DNA of 64,000 nt, taken from positions 44,877 to 108,876 of the forward strand of contig NZ_JAHZSS010000014.1 of the NCBI RefSeq assembly GCF_019457915.1, in the 5' to 3' direction. The stretch is from Neiella holothuriorum. Lineage in GTDB: Bacteria; Pseudomonadota; Gammaproteobacteria; Enterobacterales; Neiellaceae. How positions within the stretch are numbered: position 1 is the stretch's first letter; each line of letters begins with the position of its first letter. Position numbers and translations under genes: made by a program. Below the pieces are notes generated by a model. That model ran no database searches. It saw only the letters and a program-made list of their open reading frames with translations, and was not told the origin of the DNA. Below are positions 1 to 8,125 of the stretch, piece by piece.

Positions 1-1109
1 TAGCCAACTTCAAGCGTGGTTTTCATCACGTCATCCCACTTATACATAGGACGGAATACAACGCTCATACGAGTTGGTTCATCTTCGGCAAGCGTATCGT
101 CGAACGTTTCTGCCGCGGCGTACATGAAGGAGTAACCCAACTCAATTTTCTCGCCTAGGTTAACCACACCCCAGTCGATGATACGGAATGAAGATTCTTT
201 CGAGCCGCCCCACCAAGGTGTAGACAACGTAGATTCACCACCGTGGTTGTCATACGCTGAGTCACCCATAGAGTCAGCTGCGTATTGAACAACAATCTTG
301 TTAAAGCCACCCATCAAACCGTGAGTGATTTCAGCCGTTAAGAAATAACCGTCTTCGTCATCGTAACCAGCGTCATCTTGAGTTTCAGTCAAGTCAGCCC
401 AACCATAGATTGCGGCAACTTCTAACGATGCGCCTTCCCATAATTGAATGCCCGAATAACGAACGTCCAATTTGTTGTTTTGAACGATGTCATTTGAGTA
501 ATCAACAGTGCCGTCACTAACGTGCTGATCCATGTTAATCCAAGCAACAGAAAGTTTACCCGCGCCCAACTCAATATTTTCCAAACCAACACCGTAGCCT
601 GAGTTGTTCAGGTAGTACCAATCCATAATGTGGATGTCTTTACGTTGGTAGAAACGCTTACCAGCCCAAAGAGTTGCTTCTGGTGCAAAACCTACAACGC
701 CTTCAGCAGCCGCATAGGCTTGACGCATAGACCAGTCACCACCGCGCCAAGCATTGACTTCGCCATCATTGTCGCTGTTCGCTGGGTTGTTATAAGTGCT
801 GTTCCACTGAGCTGAGTTACCTTGAAAATCATTTTCGGAAGTAAATACAGGCATGAACTCAACGCGGAATTTTTTACCACCTTGGTTATAGAGTTCTTGA
901 CCGAATTGCAATTCAACGTAGGTATCACATTCATCAGCAAGACGACCAGCTAGGTGACCGGCACCACCGCTGCCGTAACAAGTTTGCTCACCACCATCAT
1001 CAGTTGTAGACATACCTGCGCGAGCATAACCGTGAAAATCCACTGCCATAGCGCTTGCAGATAGAAGGACTGCAGACACAGCTGCAGAAAGTGCTTTGAT
1101 TTGAGTCAT
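1..1109 (-). CDS. lamB: Maltoporin LamB, C-terminus cut by window edge
   Basis: Outer-membrane maltodextrin channel (LamB porin family). The first 369 codons are present; the rest lies beyond base 1. The protein starts with a signal peptide (MTQIKALSAAVSAVLLSASAMA) and the mature part opens VDFHGYARAGM, very close to the mature start of enterobacterial LamB. The interior is rich in aromatic and Gly residues, alternates hydrophobic and polar residues as in a beta-barrel, and keeps the family-like segment WAGKRFYQRKDIHIMDWYY. The ATG at 1109 has a GGGAAG ribosome-binding site just upstream. A leader of more than 200 nt with several hairpins precedes it. It probably takes up maltodextrins; no other mal gene is in view, so the operon, if any, lies to the left. 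Partial because of the window, not broken. Confidence 0.93.
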   Translation of the reverse strand, partial: MTQIKALSAAVSAVLLSASAMAVDFHGYARAGMSTTDDGGEQTCYGSGGAGHLAGRLADECDTYVELQFGQELYNQGGKKFRVEFMPVFTSENDFQGNSAQWNSTYNNPANSDNDGEVNAWRGGDWSMRQAYAAAEGVVGFAPEATLWAGKRFYQRKDIHIMDWYYLNNSGYGVGLENIELGAGKLSVAWINMDQHVSDGTVDYSNDIVQNNKLDVRYSGIQLWEGASLEVAAIYGWADLTETQDDAGYDDEDGYFLTAEITHGLMGGFNKIVVQYAADSMGDSAYDNHGGESTLSTPWWGGSKESSFRIIDWGVVNLGEKIELGYSFMYAAAETFDDTLAEDEPTRMSVVFRPMYKWDDVMKTTLEVG

Positions 1110-1208
1110 GATGACTTCCCTTATCAGTTGTATTGAAAAGCCGCAGCTTTTCACTATTACCCATTTACGTGTGCGAAAAATTTCTCGCTCAACGCCCCCC
1201 AAGGGGCA

Positions 1209-1339
1209 ACCACCTTTTAGGTGGTGTCATTTTTATTGTTACAGCGACCGTAGCCATCGCTCGCTGCACTTTTACTGTGCGTAACTATCGGTTACGACAG
1301 TGAAAGATAGTTCAATTCACCGTCCTGTCAGGTAAATTG
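1209..1339 (-). promoter_or_regulatory. Cluster of four inverted repeats upstream of lamB
   Basis: Going away from lamB: (A) 1209-1225, ACCACC/GGTGGT with a 5-nt loop; (B) 1242-1266, 9-bp arms with one mismatch and a 7-nt loop; (C) 1274-1301, ACTGTGCGTAAC paired with GTTACGACAGT, one bulge, 5-nt loop; (D) 1313-1339, CAATTCACC/GGTAAATTG, one mismatch, 9-nt spacer. If transcription starts upstream of D, all four fold in the lamB 5' UTR. D could instead be a protein operator. The repeats are seen directly; their role in lamB control is inference. Confidence 0.5.
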
Positions 1340-1545
1340 AGATTTTTTTTCAGTTATTCGTGAACTTTTACACTTTTTAACTGTCAACGGTTTCAGTCTG
1401 ATGACAATTGCATGTGATTGGTTCTTATTTTTTTCCGCAGTAGAACAGCAAATATCAAGCGCTGACTTCTGCACAACAAGGTGTTAGTAAGTTGTAGTTC
1501 AACTTGTTAACGGCGCTGATAGTAGAGGTGGGCCGCCCCATCATC

Positions 1546-1561
1546 CGTGACGGCCGTCACA
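1546..1561. promoter_or_regulatory. CRP-like palindrome
   Basis: CGTGACGGCCGTCACA matches the CRP consensus TGTGA-N6-TCACA at 9 of 10 conserved positions and contains a perfect 14-bp palindrome (1547-1560). It lies about 440 bp upstream of the lamB start and about 120 bp downstream of the yqcA stop. Control of lamB by cAMP-CRP is known in E. coli; the distance here is large, so the target is uncertain. Confidence 0.4.
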
Positions 1562-1683
1562 TTTAATTAGCATCTGGGCAGCCGTTGTTACCAAGATGTG
1601 GCACAGCTCAAATAGAAAACGGTCTCACAACTGCACCACTTTGGCGCAATGTGAATTACCCAAAATATTGCCCCTCAATAGCC

Positions 1684-2136
1684 TCAACTCAGCGCATCAA
1701 AAAACTCAGCCAACCAGAGTTTTGCCCCATTCATAGGTTCAAAATCTTCAGTCGCATCAATGGTCAGCATAGGGACGAGTTGAGGGCTACCAAGCTCCAG
1801 CAATAAATTATGTATCTGCTCGCCAGCACCACAGAAGCTATCAACGTAGCTAGAGTCACCCATTGCGATAACGGCTGTTTTTTGTTGATCTAACATTGGA
1901 AAAACAGACTGTAACTCACTAAAAAACAACTCAATGTTAGGTGGTAAGTCACCTTGCCCTGTGGTTGATGTCACGATCAGCCAACAATCAGCTTGAGATG
2001 ACTGAACCGGAGCTAACGCTGCGTCTTCAAAGATTGTCACTTCAACATCGTGCTGTTTTGCTTGTTCAGCAATTTGCTCTGCTAAGTTAGTTGCTCCGCC
2101 AAATACGGAACCAACAACAATGGCTAATTTGGTCAT
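1684..2136 (-). CDS. yqcA: Flavodoxin-like protein YqcA (MioC family)
   Basis: Short-chain flavodoxin of 150 residues, expected to bind FMN and carry single electrons in the cytoplasm. The FMN phosphate loop is near residues 9-20 (GSVFGGATNLAE), and STTGQGDLPPN (about 57-67) and GDSSYVDSFCGAG (about 93-105) match the two flavin-contacting loops of the family. It is the last gene of a minus-strand group yqcC-truC-yqcA; the same three genes sit together in E. coli. The gap to truC is 18 bases. The exact redox partner is not known from sequence. MioC is the nearest alternative name, but the truC/yqcC neighbourhood favours YqcA. Confidence 0.88.
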   Translation of the reverse strand: MTKLAIVVGSVFGGATNLAEQIAEQAKQHDVEVTIFEDAALAPVQSSQADCWLIVTSTTGQGDLPPNIELFFSELQSVFPMLDQQKTAVIAMGDSSYVDSFCGAGEQIHNLLLELGSPQLVPMLTIDATEDFEPMNGAKLWLAEFFDALS

Positions 2137-2154
2137 GATTTTACGGTTGTCCTT

Positions 2155-2913
2155 CTAATAAATGGCGTGATTAATTTGGCTCGGCCAGTTCAGTGATGCT
2201 TGTAAACGCTGCCACTCGGGCGGCAGCGGTGCGATTAATTCAAGTAATTTACCGCTTATCGGATGTTCAAATGTTAATGATTTAGCGTGCAACATAAGTC
2301 GGTGGCACCCCGAATGCTCGGCAAAAGCTCTATTCTGGCGACCATCACCATGGGTGGTGTCACCAATAATCGGGTGCCGCAGGTGCGCTAAGTGACGGCG
2401 CAATTGATGTTTTCTGCCCGTTTCAGGCTCCAGTTGCAACCAAGTAAAGCGCGAACTTTGATAACGCCCTGCCGCATAAGGCAACTCTAAATGAGCAATC
2501 GCCTGATAATGAGTAACGGCCGCCTGCGCAGCTTTATCAAGTTGTGCTTTGCTATCAGTCGTTTTGTCTAATTCTTCTTTTAGTGGGTAATCGATGGTGC
2601 CGTGCCCAAATAACCAACCGCGACACAAAGCTAAATACTGCTTGTGCATTTGCTTTGCCTGAATCAACTCGCTCATTTGGCGCGCGACATCAGCGCTTAA
2701 TGCAAAGACTAGCAGGCCGGAGGTTGGCCGATCGAGCCGATGAACAGGGTAAACATGGCAACCTAATTGATCGCGGAGCAATTGCATCGCAAACCATTTT
2801 TCCTTGCGTGCTAATGCCGTTCGGTGCACCAGTAAACCACTTGGCTTATCAATAACCGCGAGCGAATCATCACGATAAACAATGGGTAAGTGCGGGGGCG
2901 TGTCAGCAATCAT
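2155..2913 (-). CDS. truC: tRNA pseudouridine(65) synthase TruC
   Basis: RluA-family pseudouridine synthase of 252 residues. The catalytic motif HRLDRPTSG is at about residues 58-66 with the invariant Asp; further family segments are PSGLLVH near the N-terminus and GRKHQLRRHLAHL toward the middle. TruC modifies U65 of several tRNAs in E. coli. The start overlaps the end of yqcC by 11 bases and yqcA follows, which matches the E. coli yqcC-truC-yqcA order and separates this protein from the larger RluA and RluD paralogues. There is no N-terminal S4 domain, as expected for TruC. Confidence 0.92.
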   Translation of the reverse strand: MIADTPPHLPIVYRDDSLAVIDKPSGLLVHRTALARKEKWFAMQLLRDQLGCHVYPVHRLDRPTSGLLVFALSADVARQMSELIQAKQMHKQYLALCRGWLFGHGTIDYPLKEELDKTTDSKAQLDKAAQAAVTHYQAIAHLELPYAAGRYQSSRFTWLQLEPETGRKHQLRRHLAHLRHPIIGDTTHGDGRQNRAFAEHSGCHRLMLHAKSLTFEHPISGKLLELIAPLPPEWQRLQASLNWPSQINHAIY

Positions 2914-3223
2914 CTATAGCTCGCAGCAATTCAATCAAGGTTTGCTTTGCTGCCAACTCATGTTGATAAGTTTGCTCAGCCAACGGCGCAATTCCTATGG
3001 TTACAGGCAACGGCTGTTCGGCTTGGATCAACGCGCCCATTTTTGGAATAAAAATAAACTGCAACCATTGCGGTAACGTAAGCGTGTCGACGCAAAATGG
3101 TTCTCGACTGGCAAGCGCTTGTGGGCTCGGCGGTTCGCGTTGCCAAAGCGACAAGAGCTGCAACTCTTGAGTCAACTTGACCAGTAACTGCGCCATCTGC
3201 TGATGCCGGGTACCAAAGGTCAT
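2903..3223 (-). CDS. yqcC: YqcC family protein (DUF446)
   Basis: Small cytoplasmic protein of 106 residues, all-helical family of unknown biochemical role. It keeps the family features: a Trp-rich helix (LLSLWQREPPSPQAL), a PFCVDTLTLPQWLQFIFIPKM core, and QPLPVTIGIAPLAEQ. I chose the ATG at 3223 because a GGAT sits just upstream and because the longer reading adds 17 residues absent from the family. It is first in a minus-strand operon with truC (11-bp overlap) and yqcA. Function is not known; the strict link to truC suggests a tRNA or translation role, which is inference. Confidence 0.85.
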   Translation of the reverse strand: MTFGTRHQQMAQLLVKLTQELQLLSLWQREPPSPQALASREPFCVDTLTLPQWLQFIFIPKMGALIQAEQPLPVTIGIAPLAEQTYQHELAAKQTLIELLRAIDDC

Positions 3224-3321
3224 AAAAGATCCAAATAAAAAAGATGTGGTGACAGATTTTGCCAATGATGGCACATCACTTACAATGCCCCGCCAATAGA
3301 AACTCCAAGCAAAGCCGAATT

Positions 3322-4323
3322 ATGAGCACCATAGATCAAGTTTTGACCTTAGGTAACTGCCAGTACAGTGTTTACGATATGGGCCGTGTTATTCGGCGTA
3401 TTGATAAACAGAACTTTGTTGACTTTGAACAGGGTGCAGCCCCCTACCCTTACCCCATTCAGGGACATGCCTGTTTTGCCGTTGTATTTTCAAAACCTGA
3501 CCAAGTTCATACGCCATATTTGTGGTTGCTTAAATTGCCCTTGGATGAAGTTAGCAAGCTTGTATTCGCGGCTCGCGATGATTTTTTGCGTATGGTTATC
3601 GAAGCACTGGGCCAAGATATTGCCAATGCCGAGATAGATACCGAAGCACTCAACAACCATGCTTATTCATTAAAACCATCAATGGAAAAGTTGGCCGTAT
3701 TGAACGCTCGCATTCGCGCCAAATTACATCAGCCAGCATCAATCTACTACGAGTCAGCCCACAATTATTTCACCCAGTATCCTTCCGAAACAGGTTGGCA
3801 AGCCATCGGTTTTCAAGGCATCGCTGATTTAGTTGAACGAATGGACAAAGCCACTGCACAACAATTATCTGAGCTGCTCGATCAGTTGCCCGAACCTGCA
3901 TTTTGCGCGTTATCACAATGCCTGGAGCATTGTCAGTTGCCGCCATCGTTGCAGCTCGCCTTACTGGGTTTGCCCCCTTCAAAACGCGACCCATTTTGGC
4001 TGCGCTCACTAACGGGCGGCCAAGTTAAAGCGCTTACGCCAGTCATTTCGGAGTTGCTCGACGCTTCACCATCGGTTGATATGCTGATCACCTTATGTGC
4101 GCGTCACTGGCAGCAGTTCAGCAATGCCGAGCAGGTTCACAAACTGCTCGAATCCGTCGTCGCTTGCCCACAAGGCCATGAGGTATTTACCAGCCTAGTT
4201 GCCGATTTGTCCGCATTGCCAGAATGCCGAGATGCAGCGCTAACCGCCTTGCGCGCTCCAAATCGTTCAGCTGCTCTCGCGGCCGCTATTGGTCAACTGT
4301 TTCAACAGCTAGCCCGCCCATAA
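3322..4323 (+). CDS. DUF3549 family protein
   Basis: Cytoplasmic protein of 333 residues, transcribed divergently from yqcC. The N-terminal third (GNCQYSVYDMGRVIRRIDK, then FAVVFSKPDQVHTPYLWLLK) resembles the DUF3549 proteins that sit beside the truC cluster in Vibrio and Shewanella. The C-terminal two thirds are Leu/Ala-rich helical repeats (for example LSELLDQLPEPAFCALSQCL), perhaps an ARM/HEAT-like solenoid. No catalytic motif is recognisable. The ATG at 3322 is preferred over an in-frame start at 3259, which would add about 21 poorly conserved residues and overlap the yqcC upstream region. Function unknown. Confidence 0.8.
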   Translation: MSTIDQVLTLGNCQYSVYDMGRVIRRIDKQNFVDFEQGAAPYPYPIQGHACFAVVFSKPDQVHTPYLWLLKLPLDEVSKLVFAARDDFLRMVIEALGQDIANAEIDTEALNNHAYSLKPSMEKLAVLNARIRAKLHQPASIYYESAHNYFTQYPSETGWQAIGFQGIADLVERMDKATAQQLSELLDQLPEPAFCALSQCLEHCQLPPSLQLALLGLPPSKRDPFWLRSLTGGQVKALTPVISELLDASPSVDMLITLCARHWQQFSNAEQVHKLLESVVACPQGHEVFTSLVADLSALPECRDAALTALRAPNRSAALAAAIGQLFQQLARP

Positions 4324-4350
4324 AGTCAGTCGGTAGACATTGCGTTTAGG

Positions 4351-4379
4351 TGTGGCGCCCAAGCATAACGGGGGCCACA
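4351..4379 (+). terminator. Possible terminator after DUF3549 gene
   Basis: Inverted repeat TGTGGCGCCC (4351-4360) / GGGGGCCACA (4370-4379), one mismatch, 9-nt loop, followed by a weak T tract (ATTTTG). It lies 28 bases after the DUF3549 stop codon. The short T tract makes intrinsic termination uncertain. Confidence 0.35.
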
Positions 4380-4493
4380 TGTAGATTTTGCAGCAAGCAT
4401 CACCCAATCAGGCTTTTCCTTTGGTATTAAATGGATAAGTCGCTTTTCACTGCTAGAGTTAAGTCCAACCTTTATTTAAGCAGCAGGTGATGT

Positions 4494-6128
4494 ATGGGAT
4501 GGCTCCACAATTTGCGCTTCATGGCGAAGCAAATGTTCATTGCAGCGATTTTCGGGTTAGCGATTGTCATATTGATTGCTGTTACCGTGAATGCAACCAA
4601 GCAAATGGGCAACGATACCAAGGAAGTAACGAATAGCATTTTGCCACGCATTAATTTGTTGTTGCAGGCCGATCGCGACTTATACCAATCGATCTTGGCC
4701 GAGCGCACCTTAGTCACGATTTCTGACTCAGATTCAGCCTACCGCGGATTACAGCAACAGCATCAAGAAAACATTCAACAAGCCGCCGACCGAGTTAAGC
4801 AAGCACAAGCATTGGCAACCGATAGCGCACAAGTGCAGCGCTACCAAACGTTTCAATCCGAGCTATCACAATGGCAATCAACCTCTAGCCGAGTATTACG
4901 CACCGCCCAATCAGATCAGCAATCCGCTCAAGCCATGAGCATCAATGAATCAACCCAACAATTTGAACGTGCCCGAGGTTTAATCGATCAGCTCACAGAG
5001 CTGACTGAACAAGAAGCCACTGCCAGCATTAGCCACTCGGAGCAAACTCGCCAGCAAGCCACATTAACCATATGGGTGGTGGCGATCTCCGGTATGTTAG
5101 TTGCCTTTAGTTTGGTGTATTTCACAGCAGCAAGTTCGGCATCGGTATTGCGCGATGTACGCGACCGTATTAAAGATATTGCCGAAGGCGAAGGCGACTT
5201 AACGCATCGCATCGAAACAAAAGGCAAAGATGAAGTTGCCGAACTTTGTTTGGCTTTTAATGCCTTTATCGAAAACCAAGCTGGCATCATCGGTCATATC
5301 AAAGGTGCCATGACAGGGCTTAACAACGAACTTGGAGAAGCCACACAACATATCAGTAGAGCGCAGCAAGCCACCTCAAATCAGCAAAACGAAAATGATC
5401 AAATTGCCACCGCTGTAACCGAGATGGCAGCAACCGTTCAGGAAGTTGCTCGCAACGCCAATGATGCCGCGAATGCCACCCGCCAAGCAGATGGCGATGT
5501 TGATAATGGCCGAGCCGTGGTTAACAAAACCGTTGAAAGTATTGAAGAGTTAGTCAGCTTTATTGATAAATCAGCTCAGGTTATTCAACGAGTTGAAAGT
5601 GGCAGTCATGAAATTGGCACCGTTATGGACGTCATCAGTAGTATTGCCGAACAAACCAATTTACTGGCATTGAACGCAGCCATTGAAGCGGCCAGAGCGG
5701 GCGAACAAGGGCGAGGCTTTGCCGTGGTAGCCGACGAAGTGCGAACGCTGGCACAGCGAACTCAAGAATCAACAAGTTCGATTCGCGATATTATTGAACG
5801 CCTCCAAAGCGAAAGTGCCGCCGCCGTGCTCGCGATGAAAGCAAGTCAAAACGGCACTCAACAAGTTGTTGAATTTGCAGCGCAAACTGGTGACGTACTG
5901 GAGCAAATCAGTGTTGCCGTTAAGTCCATCGCCGACATGAATACGCAAATAGCTGCAGCTTCCGAAGAGCAGAGTAGCACCGCGGATCAAATCTCAGAGA
6001 ATGGAGTACGTATTAAGCAAATCGCCGAAGAGACCTATGCGATTACTGTTGATGTCACAACCGCCAACGAGCGAGTTGGCCAACATACGGCAGAAGTGTC
6101 TCAGTTAGTTGGTCGCTTTAAGGTTTAG
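4494..6128 (+). CDS. Methyl-accepting chemotaxis protein
   Basis: Inner-membrane chemoreceptor of 544 residues. TM1 is at about 13-34, a mostly helical periplasmic sensor domain (four-helix-bundle type, Gln-rich) at 35-190, TM2 at 191-212, a HAMP domain at about 213-265, and a cytoplasmic signalling domain with the invariant hairpin tip around residues 382-430 ([19 protein letters not shown]). It signals to CheA/CheW to bias the flagellar motor. The C-terminus (QLVGRFKV) lacks the CheR/CheB-tethering pentapeptide, as in many marine receptors. The ligand is not predictable. It stands alone and ends at a strong hairpin terminator shared with the convergent CsrB-like RNA. Confidence 0.93.
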   Translation: MGWLHNLRFMAKQMFIAAIFGLAIVILIAVTVNATKQMGNDTKEVTNSILPRINLLLQADRDLYQSILAERTLVTISDSDSAYRGLQQQHQENIQQAADRVKQAQALATDSAQVQRYQTFQSELSQWQSTSSRVLRTAQSDQQSAQAMSINESTQQFERARGLIDQLTELTEQEATASISHSEQTRQQATLTIWVVAISGMLVAFSLVYFTAASSASVLRDVRDRIKDIAEGEGDLTHRIETKGKDEVAELCLAFNAFIENQAGIIGHIKGAMTGLNNELGEATQHISRAQQATSNQQNENDQIATAVTEMAATVQEVARNANDAANATRQADGDVDNGRAVVNKTVESIEELVSFIDKSAQVIQRVESGSHEIGTVMDVISSIAEQTNLLALNAAIEAARAGEQGRGFAVVADEVRTLAQRTQESTSSIRDIIERLQSESAAAVLAMKASQNGTQQVVEFAAQTGDVLEQISVAVKSIADMNTQIAAASEEQSSTADQISENGVRIKQIAEETYAITVDVTTANERVGQHTAEVSQLVGRFKV

Positions 6129-6159
6129 CGCCAACATCGAGAAATAAAACCCACACAAC

Positions 6160-6192
6160 AAAAAAGCCGGGGCCTCTTCAAGCCCCGGCTTT
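6160..6192. terminator. Bidirectional terminator (MCP and CsrB-like RNA)
   Basis: Perfect 11-bp stem AAAGCCGGGGC/GCCCCGGCTTT with an 8-nt loop (6163-6192). On the minus strand it is followed by six T residues (A run at 6160-6165), the classic intrinsic terminator that ends the CsrB-like RNA. On the plus strand it lies 35 bases after the chemoreceptor stop. Confidence 0.9.
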
Positions 6193-6414
6193 GTAAGCAT
6201 CCCACTTACTTCTCGTATCATTCATCCTGAACAATCCAGCGTCCATGCTGCCGCTTTCGCGTTCCATTTTCCCCTGTGATCATCCCGATCGCATCCTACC
6301 CAGTCCTTGTGGGCTTAGGTCTCCAAATCGTCCTGATTTGGTTGAGCATCCAACTCAATCAGCCGGCTCCTGCCGTTACTCCTGTAACTCCATCTTCCCT
6401 AACTGCGCTGACCT
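6160..6414 (-). ncRNA. csrB: CsrB/CsrC-family sRNA (CsrA-sequestering)
   Basis: On the minus strand this stretch of about 255 nt carries 16 GGA triplets, many as AGGA or GGGA, and ends at a strong intrinsic terminator. Many GGA motifs sit in the loops of short perfect stems: GTTAC-AGGA-GTAAC (6375-6388), CGGC-AGGA-GCCG (6364-6375), AAATC-AGGAC-GATTT (6325-6339), GATC-GGGAT-GATC (6278-6290), TTC-AGGAT-GAA (6221-6231) and GTAAG-TGGGATG-CTTAC (6193-6209). Loop-presented GGA is the CsrA/RsmA binding signature, and no open reading frame explains the region. CsrB-type RNAs bind many CsrA dimers and relieve CsrA repression of motility, biofilm and carbon-storage genes. The 5' end is estimated from the promoter. 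The symbol is by family; whether this is csrB or csrC is not decidable. Confidence 0.9.
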
Positions 6415-6420
6415 GTGATT

Positions 6421-6448
6421 AAGATACGCCCACCATTATTTTCAGCAA
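6421..6448 (-). promoter_or_regulatory. Predicted sigma-70 promoter of the CsrB-like RNA
   Basis: On the minus strand: -35 TTGCTG (6448-6443), 16-bp spacer, -10 TATCTT (6426-6421). This would start the RNA near 6413-6414, just before the first GGA-containing stem. Matches are moderate (4 of 6 and 4 of 6), as expected for an activator-dependent promoter. Confidence 0.55.
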
Positions 6449-6518
6449 TCACATCAAATCATTTACTAAATTGCCAACATTAAGTAACAAACCCAAGAAA
6501 CCTACCATTATCAAGTAA

Positions 6519-6531
6519 AATCAATACATTA
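6519..6531 (+). promoter_or_regulatory. IHF consensus site upstream of csrB
   Basis: AATCAATACATTA is an exact match to WATCAANNNNTTR. It lies between the predicted promoter and the GacA/UvrY box, so DNA bending here could bring the distant activator to the promoter, as IHF does at csrB in E. coli. Confidence 0.6.
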
Positions 6532-6586
6532 CATTTAAAAATAGACTGTAAGCCAAGGAGATATCGATTGAATCACTTACAGTGAC

Positions 6587-6604
6587 TGTGCGACATGTCT
6601 TACA
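6587..6604 (+). promoter_or_regulatory. GacA/UvrY box upstream of csrB
   Basis: TGTGCGACATGTCTTACA is an 18-bp imperfect palindrome that matches the GacA/UvrY box (TGTRAG-N6-CTTACA) at all but one position. It lies about 180 bp upstream of the predicted csrB start, the far-upstream placement typical of csrB genes. An extra inverted pair of half sites, ACTGTAAG (6545-6552) and CTTACAGT (6576-6583), lies between it and the promoter. Implies control by a BarA/UvrY (GacS/GacA) system encoded elsewhere. Confidence 0.75.
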
Positions 6605-6958
6605 GCCAACGGATCCTTTTACTATTTAAACTATAACAGTGAGTGGTGGAGAATAAGCTTGAGATTTAGTGGCATAGTGAGATTTTTTGTGGCCACTTAG
6701 TTTGTGATTTTTTTGGTTTCTTTGAGAGCGCCACATATCGTACAGCAACTATCGGCTAACGCTTGATCACACCTGATACCGAGGAGTGCTTTAGCTCACT
6801 AAGAATTAGGTACTAACGCGGGAAGTTATAGCAAGGACGGTTTGAAACAGGCCACCGCTAATGCATTTACGGACATTTTCGCTTTAGAAATTGGCCATCA
6901 ACTAAGAATATAAAAAGCTAATGCACATTAGCACTATGATACCTAGATAATAGCCATT
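6605..6958. other. Non-coding stretch with possible terminator
   Basis: No gene seen. It contains a short T-rich tract around 6680-6720. At 6917-6932 the inverted repeat GCTAATG-CA-CATTAGC, followed on the minus strand by TTTTTA, could be a weak terminator for the minus-strand gene that ends at 6959. Confidence 0.4.
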
Positions 6959-8062
6959 TTATAAACCACATGCTGAGTCGTGATGTAACCTAGCAGCATG
7001 CAAGCTATGGTCAACCTCTCCAAAAACTTCTCCTTGCTCTACAAACGTGATGAGCAACAAGCCATCCTTTAAGCGATGGGGTGAGACCTTTGCAATATTA
7101 CCAACGCGCTTTTCAATAACTAATTCTTCGGGTCCCAACTCACCAGTGGAAGATACACATCGTCGCCAAAGAGAAAACACCTCGTTTTCTTTGCTATCGA
7201 TGGAAGAGTAGTAAACATCAACCAGACCATCTTTTCGCTGAACAGGGGCTGCATCATGGACCTCTTCTACGCGATCAGTAATGGGAGTTTCGATTGTCCA
7301 ATTTTTACCTTGATTTGACGACAACCTAAAATGAGTTCTCATTCCGTGCTTGTCGCCGCCCTGATAAGTAAACTGAGTTTGGAAAGTATAAATCAGCTCC
7401 GCAGAGGAAAACTGCGCGAGCGCAGGCATTGAGCCAACGCTGCCAATCTCAACCGCCTCGCCAAAGCTAACGCCATCATTGCTGATAGCTATCAACAACG
7501 AACAACAGCCTGGGTAAGGCTTAGAGCGGTAAACCAGCGCAACTTTCGAGTCGTCTAACAAATACCATTTGGGGGAACTAGCCGCAGCAATTGGTGTGGA
7601 TAATGAAAGTAGTTGCTTATGAACTAGCTGGTTACTCTGCCATCGTGCTCTAAAGATGGTAGCTGGCTTAAAATAAGTAGACTCTGACTCCACAAAGTAA
7701 AACCACTCGGCTCCACTATGCACGACGCTACTTACTTCAGTTCTAAACTTTATGGTGGCGTCCTGCTCAATCGGCTTTGGTTTAGATGCTGAGATATAGC
7801 TTTTGTCTATCTTTAGTTGGCTGTATTTCAGTCTGCCACCGTATTTCTTCCAGTCATAACCATCAAAGTGGTCATAAATGAGAGTAATACCTTGTTCACC
7901 AAAAGTAGCTGCACTGTGAGTCTGCATTCCGGGAGGGTATTCGATTCGATGAATATCATTTTCCGATAATGGCAGGTCACTCTCACTTGCGAACGAGAAT
8001 ATTGACCACACGGCAAACATTGGCAATAGAACTAATTGAAAGATTACATTCACCGGCACCAT
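6959..8062 (-). CDS. Exported Asp-box (sialidase-fold) beta-propeller protein
   Basis: 367 residues with a hydrophobic N-terminus ending in a signal-peptidase-like FSFASES. Two Asp-box-like motifs, SNDGVSFG (about 194-201) and SSNQGKNWT (about 248-256), sit in strand-rich sequence, the signature of six-bladed sialidase/BNR propellers. The catalytic Arg triad and the FRIP motif of true sialidases are not evident, so enzymatic activity is doubtful. The gene follows a ChaN/EreA-like exported gene with a 63-base gap and is probably co-transcribed. The start is ambiguous: AAGGA overlaps the ATG at 8062 but is ideally spaced for a GTG three codons later (8053). The specific function is unknown. Confidence 0.65.
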   Translation of the reverse strand: MVPVNVIFQLVLLPMFAVWSIFSFASESDLPLSENDIHRIEYPPGMQTHSAATFGEQGITLIYDHFDGYDWKKYGGRLKYSQLKIDKSYISASKPKPIEQDATIKFRTEVSSVVHSGAEWFYFVESESTYFKPATIFRARWQSNQLVHKQLLSLSTPIAAASSPKWYLLDDSKVALVYRSKPYPGCCSLLIAISNDGVSFGEAVEIGSVGSMPALAQFSSAELIYTFQTQFTYQGGDKHGMRTHFRLSSNQGKNWTIETPITDRVEEVHDAAPVQRKDGLVDVYYSSIDSKENEVFSLWRRCVSSTGELGPEELVIEKRVGNIAKVSPHRLKDGLLLITFVEQGEVFGEVDHSLHAARLHHDSACGL

Positions 8063-8125
8063 CCTTGATATTAAGCTTTTATTGTTGTGAATTGTTCAAC
8101 GCATTAAATTCCAACGAGCTAGTAT

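Larger units (their letters stand above)
1110..1683. other. Intergenic region with structured lamB leader
   Basis: 574 bases without a convincing gene, between the start of lamB and the end of yqcA (both minus strand). It holds four inverted repeats at 1209-1339, listed together as the lamB leader, and a CRP-like palindrome at 1546-1561. A TTGACA on the minus strand at 1387-1382 could be a -35 element, but no good -10 lies 16-18 bases downstream, so I do not call the promoter. I saw no MalT box (GGGGAKGAGG-like). Confidence 0.6.

Noticed and set aside
1585..1806. Plus-strand open frame across the yqcA 3' end
   Set aside because: It is antisense to a well-supported flavodoxin gene, with no ribosome-binding site or recognisable domain.
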